DNA of 64,000 nt from Phycisphaeraceae bacterium (GTDB taxonomy: Bacteria; Planctomycetota; Phycisphaerae; Phycisphaerales; UBA1924), in assembly GCA_020639155.1 (NCBI GenBank), contig JACKHF010000002.1, positions 558,001 through 622,000 on the forward strand, written 5' to 3'. The position numbers were made by a program, and so were the translations under genes. Under the pieces are notes generated by a model. That model searched no databases, was not told where the DNA came from, and saw only the letters and a list, made by a program, of their open reading frames with translations. Shown piece by piece: positions 52,094 through 61,407 of the stretch (position 1 is the stretch's first letter; the number at the start of each line of letters is the position of its first letter).

Positions 52094-52498
52094 TCATGTA
52101 ATGGGAAGATGTGTGTCATCGCATACGCACCGGTTTGTTTTTCGCTTCTGACAGCCATGGCAGCATATGGCACTATTCGCACCTGTTGTTACCATCGGGG
52201 CACTCCCACCGCTGCGAGCCAACTCACCCGAAACAGTACAACACAGTGAGGACAAATCAGAGGTTGGGCAACGTACAAATTGGCGATCCATTACCGCCGA
52301 GTATAAACCATCGATCGAAGTTGGTGGCAGAGAACGATTGGGCGGCTTGCTGCGTTCGGACCGTCGAAAAGCGGCATGAACTCCATATTTGGAGGGAACG
52401 GGATAGTTCATGTCTGTCGTATCGACTTTGCCATCCCAGTTCATATCGCCGCCGAAGTGGTGCCGCGCCCAAGTGACACACTCAACCGGGGCGGTGGT
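52094..52498 (-). pseudogene. Dockerin-type fragment in frame after a TGA
   Basis: Immediately after the TGA that ends the 87-residue gene (52499-52762), the same frame continues open for 134 codons and contains a classical EF-hand/dockerin loop, GGDMNWDGKVDTTDMNYP, around 52420-52450. Nothing else in it looks conserved, and it has no start of its own with a ribosome site except an internal ATG at 52444. I read it as a remnant of a larger secreted protein or of a joined gene, not a functional CDS. Confidence 0.4.
52345..52395. repeat. Diverged direct repeat, copy a
   Basis: TTGCTGCG, then TCGAAAAGCGGCATGA and TTTGGA, recurring about 539 bp away at 52884-52937. It lies within the dockerin-type fragment. 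Confidence 0.55.
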
Positions 52499-52762
52499 TC
52501 AGGAATCAAACAGCGATTCTGGATCCACCAGCACAACGTGTTCCTTCGCGGTCGCGATAGCGTTCTCCAATTCCGTGAGTGGAATCGAAAGATGCTCAGA
52601 TGAGTGATAAAGAACGACATGCCGACTTCCGTCAGCATCAATATTTATCTCCATGATCGCGTCCTCATTCTCATCGAGAACTTCCATGATGACGCCATTG
52701 CCTTCAGGCGTCGACAGAATCTGAAACATCAGCTTTGGGATATCGCGGGGTGGCCTATTCAT
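52499..52762 (-). CDS. Small protein of unknown function
   Basis: An 87-residue acidic protein, MNRPPRDIPKLMFQILST at the start, with alternating beta-like segments (GVIMEVLDENEDAIMEINID) and a C-terminal helix ELENAIATAKEHVV. A strong ribosome site AAGGAG stands seven bases before ATG 52762, which supports expression. I do not recognise the family; size and composition would fit an immunity-type or regulatory protein, but nothing proves this. It lies in a repeat-rich stretch near tRNA-Gly. Its TGA stop is followed in the same frame by a dockerin-like fragment. Confidence 0.6.
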   Translation of the reverse strand: MNRPPRDIPKLMFQILSTPEGNGVIMEVLDENEDAIMEINIDADGSRHVVLYHSSEHLSIPLTELENAIATAKEHVVLVDPESLFDS

Positions 52763-52883
52763 TTAACACTCCTTCCTAAGAAGCCAATGAACTTGTTGGT
52801 AGTAGCGTCGAACCGTGCTCCGAGGCCGCATGCTGCGTTGCTACCACCGAAAAACAGCGTGAACGAGTTTTTGGACCAGACAG

Positions 52884-52937
52884 GTTTGCTGCGATCCTAC
52901 CTCCGAAAAGCGGCATGAGTTCAGTTTTTGGATAGGA
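52884..52937. repeat. Diverged direct repeat, copy b
   Basis: Related to 52345-52395: TTTGCTGCG, then CTCCGAAAAGCGGCATGA and TTTTTGGA. A shorter third version (CTACCACCGAAAAACAGCGTGAACGAG, with TTTTTGGA) lies next to it at 52849-52877. Each copy follows one of the small minus-strand genes. Confidence 0.5.
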
Positions 52938-52951
52938 CGACCACGGCTAAC

Positions 52952-53269
52952 TCAAAACTTGGCTACCCACCCTACTAAGTACTTCTCATGCTCTTTCGCA
53001 AGTTTCGCATAGAAGTCTTTATGCTGTTTCAATAACTTTTCCAGTAACCGACCGCAACTGGGGCAATATCTCAAACCCATTTCTGCGTGAATGTTAATTG
53101 TGATATCTATGTCGGTCGGTTTCAGCTTTGGTTCATCTTCAAATGCTATGCCCCGCGATTGTAGATGAAACCACAACTCACCACTTGAATCGAACCCGAC
53201 AAGAACTGCAGTTCCTCGCTCGCCAGCGCACGCCAATAGGTTCTGAAATGCCGTACAACAATACGTCAT
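52952..53269 (-). CDS. Small protein with CxxC motif, unknown function
   Basis: A 105-residue protein beginning MTYCCTAFQNLLACAGERG. It contains VLVGFDSSGELWFHLQSRGI, then DIDITINIHAEMGLRYCPSCGRLL, where the single CPSC could be half of a zinc ribbon, and a Lys-rich C-terminal helix. GGAGGATAAGC before ATG 53269 is a very strong ribosome site. The base composition is more AT-rich than nearby core genes. No family recognised. It and the 87-residue gene lie in series on the minus strand, each followed by the short diverged repeat. Confidence 0.6.
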   Translation of the reverse strand: MTYCCTAFQNLLACAGERGTAVLVGFDSSGELWFHLQSRGIAFEDEPKLKPTDIDITINIHAEMGLRYCPSCGRLLEKLLKQHKDFYAKLAKEHEKYLVGWVAKF

Positions 53270-53272
53270 TGC

Positions 53273-53467
53273 TTATCCTCCACTTTGCGGAACAAGGAAC
53301 TCATTCATTTGGCCGGACGCGGGCGGCAGGATACGGATTTCGTCCCGGATAATACATGAGGGATCATGTGAATCGCGGAGGTTACGGATCATGCGGTCCA
53401 ACAAAGCGTGTTTCTGGCGGATGCGCACGTTCGATACAAACGCGTATCGGTGAAGCGCTATCGACAC
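53273..53467 (-). CDS. Doubtful small open frame
   Basis: A 64-codon frame from GTG 53467 whose stop lies inside the ribosome site of the next small gene (GGAGGATAA), the arrangement of translational coupling. The peptide is basic (RIRQKHALLDRMIRNLRDSH). There is no good ribosome site at its own start, and I recognise no family, so it may be a decayed gene end. Confidence 0.3.
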   Translation of the reverse strand: MSIALHRYAFVSNVRIRQKHALLDRMIRNLRDSHDPSCIIRDEIRILPPASGQMNEFLVPQSGG

Positions 53468-53758
53468 CCTAGAACTTGCGTGTCCTCCTGAGATTCGCTG
53501 AGGCCTGAAGGGATTCGAGCCTCGACATTAACGTGAACGACGCAACGCACCGTGCTTGAGGTCTTTTTCAGCGTATACGCAGCGCTTTGTATCCCGACTG
53601 GGCTACCAGTGGTGGTCTTTGGAACGTCATAGCAGAGGACACTCAGCATCTCACGCTAAGGTCGCAAGGAAATCCGTGGTAATGCCATACTGCGTAGCGT
53701 TTGGCAGCAAATGGCCCTTACCGTCAGTGCACACCATGCGCTGAAAGGATGCATCGAA
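53468..53758. other. Unexplained stretch beside tRNA-Gly
   Basis: 291 bp at the 3' side of tRNA-Gly. Short frames on both strands show no family features. It looks like decayed sequence, as is common where elements integrate at tRNA 3' ends, but I found no integrase or clear att duplication. Confidence 0.4.
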
Positions 53759-53830
53759 AGCGGGCGACGAGACTCGAACTCGCAACATTCAGCTTGGAAG
53801 GCTGACACTCTACCATTGAGTTACGCCCGC
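53759..53830 (-). tRNA. tRNA-Gly (anticodon TCC)
   Basis: A 72-nt cloverleaf on the minus strand: acceptor GCGGGCG/CGCCCGC, D-arm segment TAACTCAATGGTAGAGT, anticodon stem TCAGC/GCTGA with loop CTTCCAA (anticodon TCC), and T arm with GAGTTCGAGTCTC. The discriminator is T and CCA is not encoded. Downstream of its 3' end lies the gene-poor, repeat-bearing stretch. Confidence 0.93.
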
Positions 53831-53975
53831 AGTGCTCGCCTTTCGGCGGGCCGGGATGGTATGCGTCACCCCGTTCCAAGTCTGCAACTGCAGATGACAA
53901 TTGACGGGTTCTGGTCGGTGGTCAGTTCGCATCCTATCCTCACAGTTCGTTGTTTCATCCACGGAATCACACTCC

Positions 53976-54866
53976 ATGTCCCGATCGCCACGTCACAACA
54001 AGAACGAGCAGTTGGAGTTCGATGATCCAAGCATTGAGCCTGACGAGGAAGAGTGGGAAGACGAGGACTGGGATGACGACGAATATGAAAGTGAAGATGA
54101 CGAATACGAGAGCAGCGTCCCGACCGAAAACTACTTCACAAGTTCGCTCGCACCAATACATATCCTGCTGTTTGTCCTGCCGCTAATCCTGATCTGGGAA
54201 GTTGGCGTTGGCATGTATCTGACAGATCCGAGCACGGGTGATGTGCTCTTGATCCGCGCCTGGAAGTGGTTGCAAAGGATCTTTGAAGCATTTGGTGCAG
54301 TTGGCCAACGTATCCCAGCGATCACCCTTATCACAGTGCTGATTGCTCAGCTGATGATCAGTGAGAAATCACGCAAGCCGAGACCGGTTGTGCTTGGTGG
54401 CATGGTTGTAGAAAGTGCATTGTGGGCGATGCCGCTATTGATTGTATCGACGGTCATATCAGCGCTCTTCGGAACACCAGACCGAGTTCCGCAAGCTGCA
54501 CAGTTGGTTCAGGCAGCGACTGACCATCGATCATGGCAGCAGCTGACCGTGATTGCTGTTGGAGCAGGTGTCTACGAGGAGATGCTGTTTCGTATGGCAC
54601 TCATGCCAATTATTCACATCATTGTCTCAGATCTGTTCCGCGTCCCGAAGCGATCCGGAACAATTATCGCTGTCCTTGTCAGTGCGGTAGTGTTCGCGTT
54701 GTACCACGACGTGTCCGACAACCAGACGATCGATATTCAACAGTTCTTTTTCCTCGGGCTCGCGGGCGTCTGGTTCGGAATTGCATACATCTTTCGGGGC
54801 TTTGGTATTGCAGTGGGATGTCATGTCGCGTACGACCTTGCCATTTTCCTGATCGGCCCTCAATAA
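53976..54866 (+). CDS. CPBP-family intramembrane metalloprotease with acidic N-terminus
   Basis: A 296-residue membrane protein. After a very acidic, disordered-looking N-terminal segment (about residues 15-47, rich in Asp/Glu/Tyr: DEEEWEDEDWDDDEYES) come about seven to eight helices with the CPBP/CAAX-protease (Abi) motifs: EExxxR in YEEMLFRMAL, FxxxH in FALYHDVSD and the final HxxxD in CHVAYDLAIF. Family members cleave prenylated or bacteriocin-related substrates in the membrane; target unknown. ATG 53976 is preferred over an earlier in-frame ATG because the preceding residues are not family-like. It ends 33 bp before hrpA. Confidence 0.87.
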   Translation: MSRSPRHNKNEQLEFDDPSIEPDEEEWEDEDWDDDEYESEDDEYESSVPTENYFTSSLAPIHILLFVLPLILIWEVGVGMYLTDPSTGDVLLIRAWKWLQRIFEAFGAVGQRIPAITLITVLIAQLMISEKSRKPRPVVLGGMVVESALWAMPLLIVSTVISALFGTPDRVPQAAQLVQAATDHRSWQQLTVIAVGAGVYEEMLFRMALMPIIHIIVSDLFRVPKRSGTIIAVLVSAVVFALYHDVSDNQTIDIQQFFFLGLAGVWFGIAYIFRGFGIAVGCHVAYDLAIFLIGPQ

Positions 54867-54899
54867 CGATTGGCTGAAGCCAACAATGTCCCATCTCTC

Positions 54900-57800
54900 A
54901 TGAAATCGCGTCGCAGAACATATTCAAAGCGAGTATCAGATCGGCCAGCGTCTGAGCCTGCTGTGATTGTGCCGTCACACTCTGCTGAGATATGGCAGCA
55001 GCTTGACGCATACTGGAAACAGGCCGAAGAAGCAATGCTGTTCGATGCAGCCTGGACACGCAAGCGTCTCCGCGCAATTCGCTTTGGCGATGTTGATGCC
55101 AATGCTGTGAATGCAGAACTCAAGCGGATTGAGTCCAGATTGCGCCAGTCCATTGCGAAGCGAATACGACGGGTGTCATCCGCTCCATCTGTCACACTCC
55201 AGCCAGACCTCCCAGTAACAGAACACGCTGCGGAGATCTCTCGCGCGATCAAGGAGCATCAGGTCATCGTTGTTGCCGGGGATACGGGATCGGGCAAGAG
55301 CACGCAACTGCCGTTGATCTGTTTGCAACTGGGTCGCGGCGCCGCCGGAATGATCGCACACACCCAGCCGCGTCGCATTGCCGCTCGCTCCATTGCGTCG
55401 CGACTTGCTTCACAACTCCAGCAGTCTGTTGGGAGGGATGTCGGGTTTAAGGTTCGTTTTACGGATACTGCGTCAGATGCAACACGCATCAAGGTCATGA
55501 CTGATGGAGTGCTTCTCAACGAAACACGATCGGACAGGTACTTTGATCGGTATGACACGATCATTCTCGATGAAGCACATGAACGAAGTCTGAACATCGA
55601 TTTTCTGCTCGGGTATATCAAACGTATCCTCCCGCGTCGGCCAGATCTCCGCGTCATCATTACGAGCGCAACCATTGACACGGAGCGCTTTGCGAACCAC
55701 TTTGCACCCAACGATACCCCCGCTCCAGTTATCTCAGTGCAGGGCCGAACATATCCGGTCGAGGTGCGATATCGTCCCGTGGAACAGCTCCCACAGGTTG
55801 ATGCGGATGACACGCCTGTTCGAGCACCGGATCGTCCCGTTGAGGATGTGGTAGTTGATGCCGCACATGAGCTTGCAAGGGATACGACTGGCGACCTGCT
55901 CGTCTTTCTTCCCGGTGAGCGCGAGATCCGCGACGCTGCCGAAGCGCTCCGTAAGCGAGGGCCAAAACCGTTTGACTTGCTCCCTCTGTACTCACGATTG
56001 ACTGCCCAGCAGCAGGATGAAGTCTTTGCGGATCACAAGCGCCGGCGTATTGTCCTCGCGACCAATGTAGCCGAGACATCGCTGACAGTCCCCAACATCC
56101 ACGGTGTCATTGATACAGGGACCGCTCGAATCAGTCGGTACAGTACACGAAGACGTTTGCAGCGGTTGCCTGTTGAGGCAGTCTCTCAGGCAAGTGCGAA
56201 CCAGCGCAAGGGACGATGTGGTCGTGTTGCGCCCGGTATCTGCATACGTCTGTACGATGAAGACGATTTCAACAAGCGACCTGAGTTTACTCAGCCTGAA
56301 ATTCTGCGTACAAATCTTGCTGGTGCTGTGCTGCAGATGAAGTCGCTGCGATTGGGTGAGATTGCACAGTTCCCGTTTGTCGAACGACCGGATGATCGGC
56401 TCATTCGCGATGCAGAAGACACACTGCGCGAACTTAACGCGATCGACGACCACAACAACCTGACACAAATCGGAAAAGAGCTCTCACACCTTCCAGTCGA
56501 TCCACGCATTGGGCGTATGCTACTGGAGGCTGCAGCCGAGCATGTACTTCCCGAGATGCTCGTCATCGCCTCGTTTCTCTCGGTGCAGGATCCAAGGGAA
56601 CGTCCGTTCGACAAGCGTGAAGAAGCAGACTTGCTGCACGCGAGGTTCAACGACGAAGCGTCGGACTTTGTTACAGTGCTGAATCTGTGGAGTCACTGGA
56701 AGAAACTGCAGGATCAGCTCGGCTCGAGCGCACTCAAACGCGGGGTGAAGCAACAGTATCTATCACACGCGCGTCTACGGGAATGGAACGACGTATACAA
56801 GCAGCTGCGCGAAATGCTAAAGGAGTTGGGATACTCCGATAGCACACGCACAACCAGACGCGCGGGAAGATCCGATCGATCCCCTGAGCCACGTCTTGCA
56901 TCACAACTGCGAGAATCATCCAGACGCCCGAGTCCAGCCGAGCCGGACATGTACGCTGCGATTCATCGCTCGATTCTCTCCGGAATGCTGGTCTCGATAG
57001 GGAAACTTGCGGATCGCAGGGAGTATCAGGGGACGCACGGCACCCGCTTTGAAGTGCATCCTTCCTCACCTCTGTCACAAATAAGGCCGCAGTGGATCGT
57101 TGCCGCAGAAGTTGTGCATACAACAAAGCACTATGCACGCGTTGTCGCTCGTGTGCAACCGAAGTGGATCGAGCGTGTTGCACATCATCTCGTGCAACGA
57201 ACGTACACAGATCCTATCTGGTCTGTCGAACGCCAGCGTGTCCACGCAAACGAGAAAGTTTCCTTGTTTGGGCTTGAACTTATTACAGATCGCCCGGTTC
57301 ACTACGGTCCTATTAATCCCGACGCCTCTCGAGAGCTTTTCATCCATCACGGCTTGGTGGATGAGAGCGCAGAAGTCGGCGGGGATTTCCTGAAAAAGAA
57401 TCGTAAACTCATTGATGAAATTGAGCATATGGAAGCGAAGCAGCGCAAACGCGATCTGCTCGTGGATTCCATTACACGGTTTGACTTCTACAACGCCCGC
57501 ATTCCCAAGGGTGTCCACAACACAGAACTCTTCGAGACGTGGCGGATCCAGACCGAACGTCGGCGTCCCACTATTCTGCACATGACAATGGAGGATCTCC
57601 TCCGCGGCGACGCACAACTTCCAGCTGAAGAACTCTACCCATCAACGATCCGTGTGCCCGCAGGCGAACTTCCAGTCGATTATGCGATGGAACCACAGAG
57701 CGATGCCGACGGCCTAACGCTCACTGTGCCGATTGAAGCAATGAATCAGATTGACGAAGATCAATGTGAATGGCTCGTCCCGGGCCTGATTCGAGAGAAA

Positions 57801-59066
57801 ATCATTGAGCTTGTGCGCAGACTCCCGAAGCAGTATCGTCGTCACTTCGGTCCTGCACCTGCCTTTGCAGATGCTGCTCTTGCGGAACTCAAGTTCGGTG
57901 ATGGATCTCTCACCAAAGCACTGTCTCGTCTGGTTGCACGTGCAAACGGCATTACGATCCCTCCCACTGTCTGGCGTCGTGTTGAGTTGCCCGCACATCT
58001 CCGGATGACCTACCGCATCATTGACCGCGATGGATCTGAACTCGGAACCTCGTCAGATCTCACGACGCTCAAGCAAACGCTCGCGCCGACACTCTCACGT
58101 CGACTTCGAACGTCAATCGATTCAGAACTGACACGCGAGCAGATAGTCTCGTGGGACTTTGGGGATCTTCCCGAGCACGCGGATCTTCAAAGAGCAGGCG
58201 TTTCAGTTCGTGCGTGGTGTGCGCTGGCTGATGCCGGTTCCAGCGCTGCAATCAGGCTCTTTGATTCTGAGTCGACAGCACGATCGCACATGCGTCTTGG
58301 GCTCCGCCGCCTGCTCATGCTTGCTGCGCGACGTGAGCTCAAAGCACTTGTTGATGCTGCACCCGAGATGAATGCCCTGCGCCTCATGTACTCAACGATT
58401 GGGCCTGCAGCAGAGTTACGCGATGAGCTTGTCACAATGACAGCCGATCTTGCGTTTCTGCAGACAGTGGATCCGTGGACAATTAGAACAAAGGCCGACT
58501 TTGAGTCGCTGCTTCAAAAAGGACTTCCGCAAATACACACCACAGTTGGCAGAGCAATTACTGTCGCGAAGGATCTGCTTTCAAAGCGGCAGGCTGTTCT
58601 TACAGCAATCGATGCACCTCAGCCGGATGCATGGAACCGTGTTGCAGATGACATCCGCTCTCACGTCGAACTTCTCACGCCCCAACGCTTTCTGAGCACG
58701 ACACCATCATCGCGATACGCCAATCTCTCTCGTACACTCTCCGCCGATCTGCAACGCTGGGAGAAACTTGCACGAAACGGTGTTGCCAAGGATGCAGTAC
58801 TCGCGAGCGAACTCAAACCATACACAGATGTGCTTGATGCGATCATGGCTGCAGAGCACACAGAGGGGCACCAGACCATGTTCGACGATCAACTGGACAC
58901 GTACAAGTGGTTGATCGAAGACCTTCGTGTGTCGTTGTTCGCCCCAACATTCACGCCCCGTGGTGCGGGAGGTCGCAAGCGTATCGATGAACTTCGATCG
59001 ATTATCATGGCCCGCCTGCCCGGATCGATGCTCGATACACTGGCTCAACGGACCTCGGCACGGTAA
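54900..59066 (+). CDS. hrpA: ATP-dependent RNA helicase HrpA
   Basis: A 1388-residue DEAH-box helicase. Walker A AGDTGSGKSTQLP (about residue 126), THTQPRRIAARSIA-type motif Ia (HTQPRRIAARS), motif II ILDEAHERSLN, motif III TSATID, then ATNVAETSLTVPNI and QRKGRCGRVAPG in the second RecA domain. The HA2/OB region and the long C-terminal DUF3418 region (PRLP-like segments, LPVDYAMEPQSDADGLTLTV) match bacterial HrpA (about 1300 residues). The start is uncertain: ATG 54900 or a TTG at 54870, neither with a good ribosome site. It precedes an SDR gene by 26 bp. Confidence 0.94.
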   Translation: MKSRRRTYSKRVSDRPASEPAVIVPSHSAEIWQQLDAYWKQAEEAMLFDAAWTRKRLRAIRFGDVDANAVNAELKRIESRLRQSIAKRIRRVSSAPSVTLQPDLPVTEHAAEISRAIKEHQVIVVAGDTGSGKSTQLPLICLQLGRGAAGMIAHTQPRRIAARSIASRLASQLQQSVGRDVGFKVRFTDTASDATRIKVMTDGVLLNETRSDRYFDRYDTIILDEAHERSLNIDFLLGYIKRILPRRPDLRVIITSATIDTERFANHFAPNDTPAPVISVQGRTYPVEVRYRPVEQLPQVDADDTPVRAPDRPVEDVVVDAAHELARDTTGDLLVFLPGEREIRDAAEALRKRGPKPFDLLPLYSRLTAQQQDEVFADHKRRRIVLATNVAETSLTVPNIHGVIDTGTARISRYSTRRRLQRLPVEAVSQASANQRKGRCGRVAPGICIRLYDEDDFNKRPEFTQPEILRTNLAGAVLQMKSLRLGEIAQFPFVERPDDRLIRDAEDTLRELNAIDDHNNLTQIGKELSHLPVDPRIGRMLLEAAAEHVLPEMLVIASFLSVQDPRERPFDKREEADLLHARFNDEASDFVTVLNLWSHWKKLQDQLGSSALKRGVKQQYLSHARLREWNDVYKQLREMLKELGYSDSTRTTRRAGRSDRSPEPRLASQLRESSRRPSPAEPDMYAAIHRSILSGMLVSIGKLADRREYQGTHGTRFEVHPSSPLSQIRPQWIVAAEVVHTTKHYARVVARVQPKWIERVAHHLVQRTYTDPIWSVERQRVHANEKVSLFGLELITDRPVHYGPINPDASRELFIHHGLVDESAEVGGDFLKKNRKLIDEIEHMEAKQRKRDLLVDSITRFDFYNARIPKGVHNTELFETWRIQTERRRPTILHMTMEDLLRGDAQLPAEELYPSTIRVPAGELPVDYAMEPQSDADGLTLTVPIEAMNQIDEDQCEWLVPGLIREKIIELVRRLPKQYRRHFGPAPAFADAALAELKFGDGSLTKALSRLVARANGITIPPTVWRRVELPAHLRMTYRIIDRDGSELGTSSDLTTLKQTLAPTLSRRLRTSIDSELTREQIVSWDFGDLPEHADLQRAGVSVRAWCALADAGSSAAIRLFDSESTARSHMRLGLRRLLMLAARRELKALVDAAPEMNALRLMYSTIGPAAELRDELVTMTADLAFLQTVDPWTIRTKADFESLLQKGLPQIHTTVGRAITVAKDLLSKRQAVLTAIDAPQPDAWNRVADDIRSHVELLTPQRFLSTTPSSRYANLSRTLSADLQRWEKLARNGVAKDAVLASELKPYTDVLDAIMAAEHTEGHQTMFDDQLDTYKWLIEDLRVSLFAPTFTPRGAGGRKRIDELRSIIMARLPGSMLDTLAQRTSAR

Positions 59067-59092
59067 ACTCATAACCATACATGGAGCAACAC

Positions 59093-59878
59093 ATGAATCT
59101 GGATCTTCACGGCAAGCACGCGGTGGTTTGCGGCTCATCGCAGGGCATTGGCAAAGCAGCAGCGATCAGCCTCGCGCAATGTGGAGCCAATATCACTCTG
59201 CTCTCACGGAATACCGATTCGCTCAATCTTGTCAAATCTGAACTGCATCAGGAAGGCGATCAGAGTCACCATGTCGCAACCGCAGACTTCACAGATCCTG
59301 AATCGGTGCGCAATGTTGCGCAGAAGATTGCGTCGGCATCACCCGTACACATCCTTGTTAACAACACCGGTGGCCCACCAAGCGGACCATTGCTTGATGC
59401 AGATGTGCAGGCACTCATCAACGGGTTCTCACAGCATGTGGTCTGCAACCATCATCTGATGCAAGCGTTTGTGCCCAGCATGAAGGCGGCAAACTACGGA
59501 CGCATCATCAACATCATCTCGACAAGTGTGAAGCAGCCGATCCCCAACCTTGGCGTTTCCAATACGATCCGTGGTGCAGTCGCATCGTGGGCAAAGACAC
59601 TCGCAACTGAACTCGGCGGGTTTGGCATCACAGTCAACAATGTGCTTCCAGGATTCACTGATACGGTACGCCTCAGCTCGCTGTTCGAAGCGAACGCAAA
59701 GCGCCAAAGCACAACGCCGGATGTGATCAAGGCAAACGCGCTGGCAACCATTCCGGCGAAACGCCTCGGGCTTGCATCCGAACTGGGAGATGCAGTTGCT
59801 TTCCTCGCGTCACCAGCAGCCGGGTACATCAATGGCATCAACCTACCTGTTGATGGCGGCAGGCTGGGCACACTCTAA
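59093..59878 (+). CDS. SDR-family oxidoreductase with atypical active site
   Basis: A 261-residue SDR fold. The cofactor loop is VVCGSSQGIGKAAAISL, with LVNNTGGPPSGPLL in place of NAG. The catalytic Ser is Ser143 (IISTS), but the YxxxK pair reads SNTIR, i.e. Ser156 and Arg160 at the Tyr and Lys positions. This variant is known in a subfamily often annotated as 3-oxoacyl-ACP reductase-like, whose chemistry is unclear. The end is normal (GYINGINLPVDGG). GGAG before ATG 59093. The gene is 13 bp upstream of the aldehyde dehydrogenase gene, so the two probably act in one pathway. Confidence 0.82.
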   Translation: MNLDLHGKHAVVCGSSQGIGKAAAISLAQCGANITLLSRNTDSLNLVKSELHQEGDQSHHVATADFTDPESVRNVAQKIASASPVHILVNNTGGPPSGPLLDADVQALINGFSQHVVCNHHLMQAFVPSMKAANYGRIINIISTSVKQPIPNLGVSNTIRGAVASWAKTLATELGGFGITVNNVLPGFTDTVRLSSLFEANAKRQSTTPDVIKANALATIPAKRLGLASELGDAVAFLASPAAGYINGINLPVDGGRLGTL

Positions 59879-59891
59879 CCTGTGGGGTGAC

Positions 59892-61358
59892 ATGCAACGC
59901 ATACTCAATCTCATTGATGGAAAGCTCGTACCTGGTGAATCGGGAGAATGGATTGACTCCATCGAGCCTGCCACAAGCAAGGCCCACGCTCAGATAGCCG
60001 CATCAAACAAAGCTGATGTTGACTGCGCGGTCGATGCCGCATCAAACGCCTTTAACCAGTGGTCGCATACACCGGCTGCGCGACGTTCCGAACTCCTGCT
60101 AAAACTCGCGCACGAGATCGACGATCACTGTGAGCGACTAGCCAGCGTCGAAGCAATTGATCAGGGCCAAACGATCACCTTTGCACGAACTGTCGATATA
60201 CCGCGAGCTGCTGCAAATTTGAGATTCTTTGCGACAGCTATCCTTCATGATACAGACCACGTCTATCACACAGATGCTCCTGCAGTTGGTTCCGGTGCGT
60301 CGATGACGTATGTCAAACACGTGCCGCGAGGCGTTGCTGGATGTATCAGCCCGTGGAACCTTCCGCTCTACCTGTTCACATGGAAGATCGCTCCCGCACT
60401 TGCTGCAGGATGCACTGTTGTTGCAAAGCCGAGCGAACTTTCGCCAGCAACCGCCTGCGAACTCGGCAAACTTGCGATCGATGTCGGGTTTCCTGCTGGC
60501 GTGCTCAACATCATCCACGGATATGGCAAGGATGCAGGCGAGCCCATTATCTCACATCCAAGTGTCCCATCGATCTCGTTCACAGGTGGCACAGCGACCG
60601 GCGCACGGATTGCTTCTGTTGCGGGTCCGATGTTCAAGCGAATGAGTCTCGAACTTGGCGGCAAAAACCCGTTTCTGATCTTCGAAGATGCGGATGTAGA
60701 TAAAGCCATTGATACGGCGACACGCGCAGCGTTCACAAATCAGGGCGAGATCTGTCTCTGTGGATCACGCATCTATGCGCATGAATCAATCTTTGAAAAA
60801 GTTGTACGAGGAATCGCCGAGCGAGCACATACGTATGCACCCGGTGATCCACTCGATCACAAAACACGGATGGGCGCGCTGATCTCGGCCGACCATCGTG
60901 CAAAGATTGAACGCATCGTGGACAGCGCACACGCACTTGGCGGGAAGATTCACTGCGGAGGTGCACGACCGAACAACCTGCCAGAACGCGTGCGCGATGG
61001 CTTTTTCTATCAACCGACCGTGATCACGGGGCTCGTGTCGGACTGTGATGTCGAGCAGGAAGAGATCTTCGGTCCCGTTGTTTCCATCACACCGTTCGCA
61101 ACAGAGGATGAGGCTATAGCACTCGCCAACGGCACAAAGTACGGGCTCGCAAGCGTTGTGTTCACCGAGAACATCAATCGGGCTCACCGTGTCGCCGACC
61201 TGCTGCATGCCGGTATCGCGTGGATCAACTGCTGGATGGTGCGTGATCTTCGAACCCCGTTCGGTGGCATGAAAGCGTCCGGTATTGGTCGCGAAGGAGG
61301 CATCGAAGCGCTCCGTTTCTTTACAGAAGCCCGATCCACCACTGTTGCTTTTTCATAA
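59892..61358 (+). CDS. Aldehyde dehydrogenase (2-hydroxymuconate-semialdehyde dehydrogenase-like)
   Basis: A 488-residue NAD-dependent aldehyde dehydrogenase. GCISPWNLPLYLFTWKIAPA and VVAKPSELSPATACEL bind the cofactor, the general base is in SLELGGKNPF, and the catalytic Cys is in NQGEICLCGSRIY. EEIFGPVVSITPF completes the set. The CLCGSR/CLCxSR active-site context and INCWMVRDLRTPFGGMKASG are those of the AmnC/HMSDH subgroup that oxidises 2-hydroxy- or 2-aminomuconate semialdehyde. GGGGTGA precedes ATG 59892. No other ring-cleavage genes are in view, so the actual substrate is open. Confidence 0.86.
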   Translation: MQRILNLIDGKLVPGESGEWIDSIEPATSKAHAQIAASNKADVDCAVDAASNAFNQWSHTPAARRSELLLKLAHEIDDHCERLASVEAIDQGQTITFARTVDIPRAAANLRFFATAILHDTDHVYHTDAPAVGSGASMTYVKHVPRGVAGCISPWNLPLYLFTWKIAPALAAGCTVVAKPSELSPATACELGKLAIDVGFPAGVLNIIHGYGKDAGEPIISHPSVPSISFTGGTATGARIASVAGPMFKRMSLELGGKNPFLIFEDADVDKAIDTATRAAFTNQGEICLCGSRIYAHESIFEKVVRGIAERAHTYAPGDPLDHKTRMGALISADHRAKIERIVDSAHALGGKIHCGGARPNNLPERVRDGFFYQPTVITGLVSDCDVEQEEIFGPVVSITPFATEDEAIALANGTKYGLASVVFTENINRAHRVADLLHAGIAWINCWMVRDLRTPFGGMKASGIGREGGIEALRFFTEARSTTVAFS

Positions 61359-61407
61359 TCACCCACTCACTCCGAACCTCGCCCTCCACAAGCCGATACT
61401 ACGCACA

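Noticed and set aside
53458..53649. Minus-strand 63-codon frame, at first glance Cas2-like (VLCYDVP)
   Set aside because: Only a few residues agree, no cas genes or CRISPR repeats are anywhere in the window.
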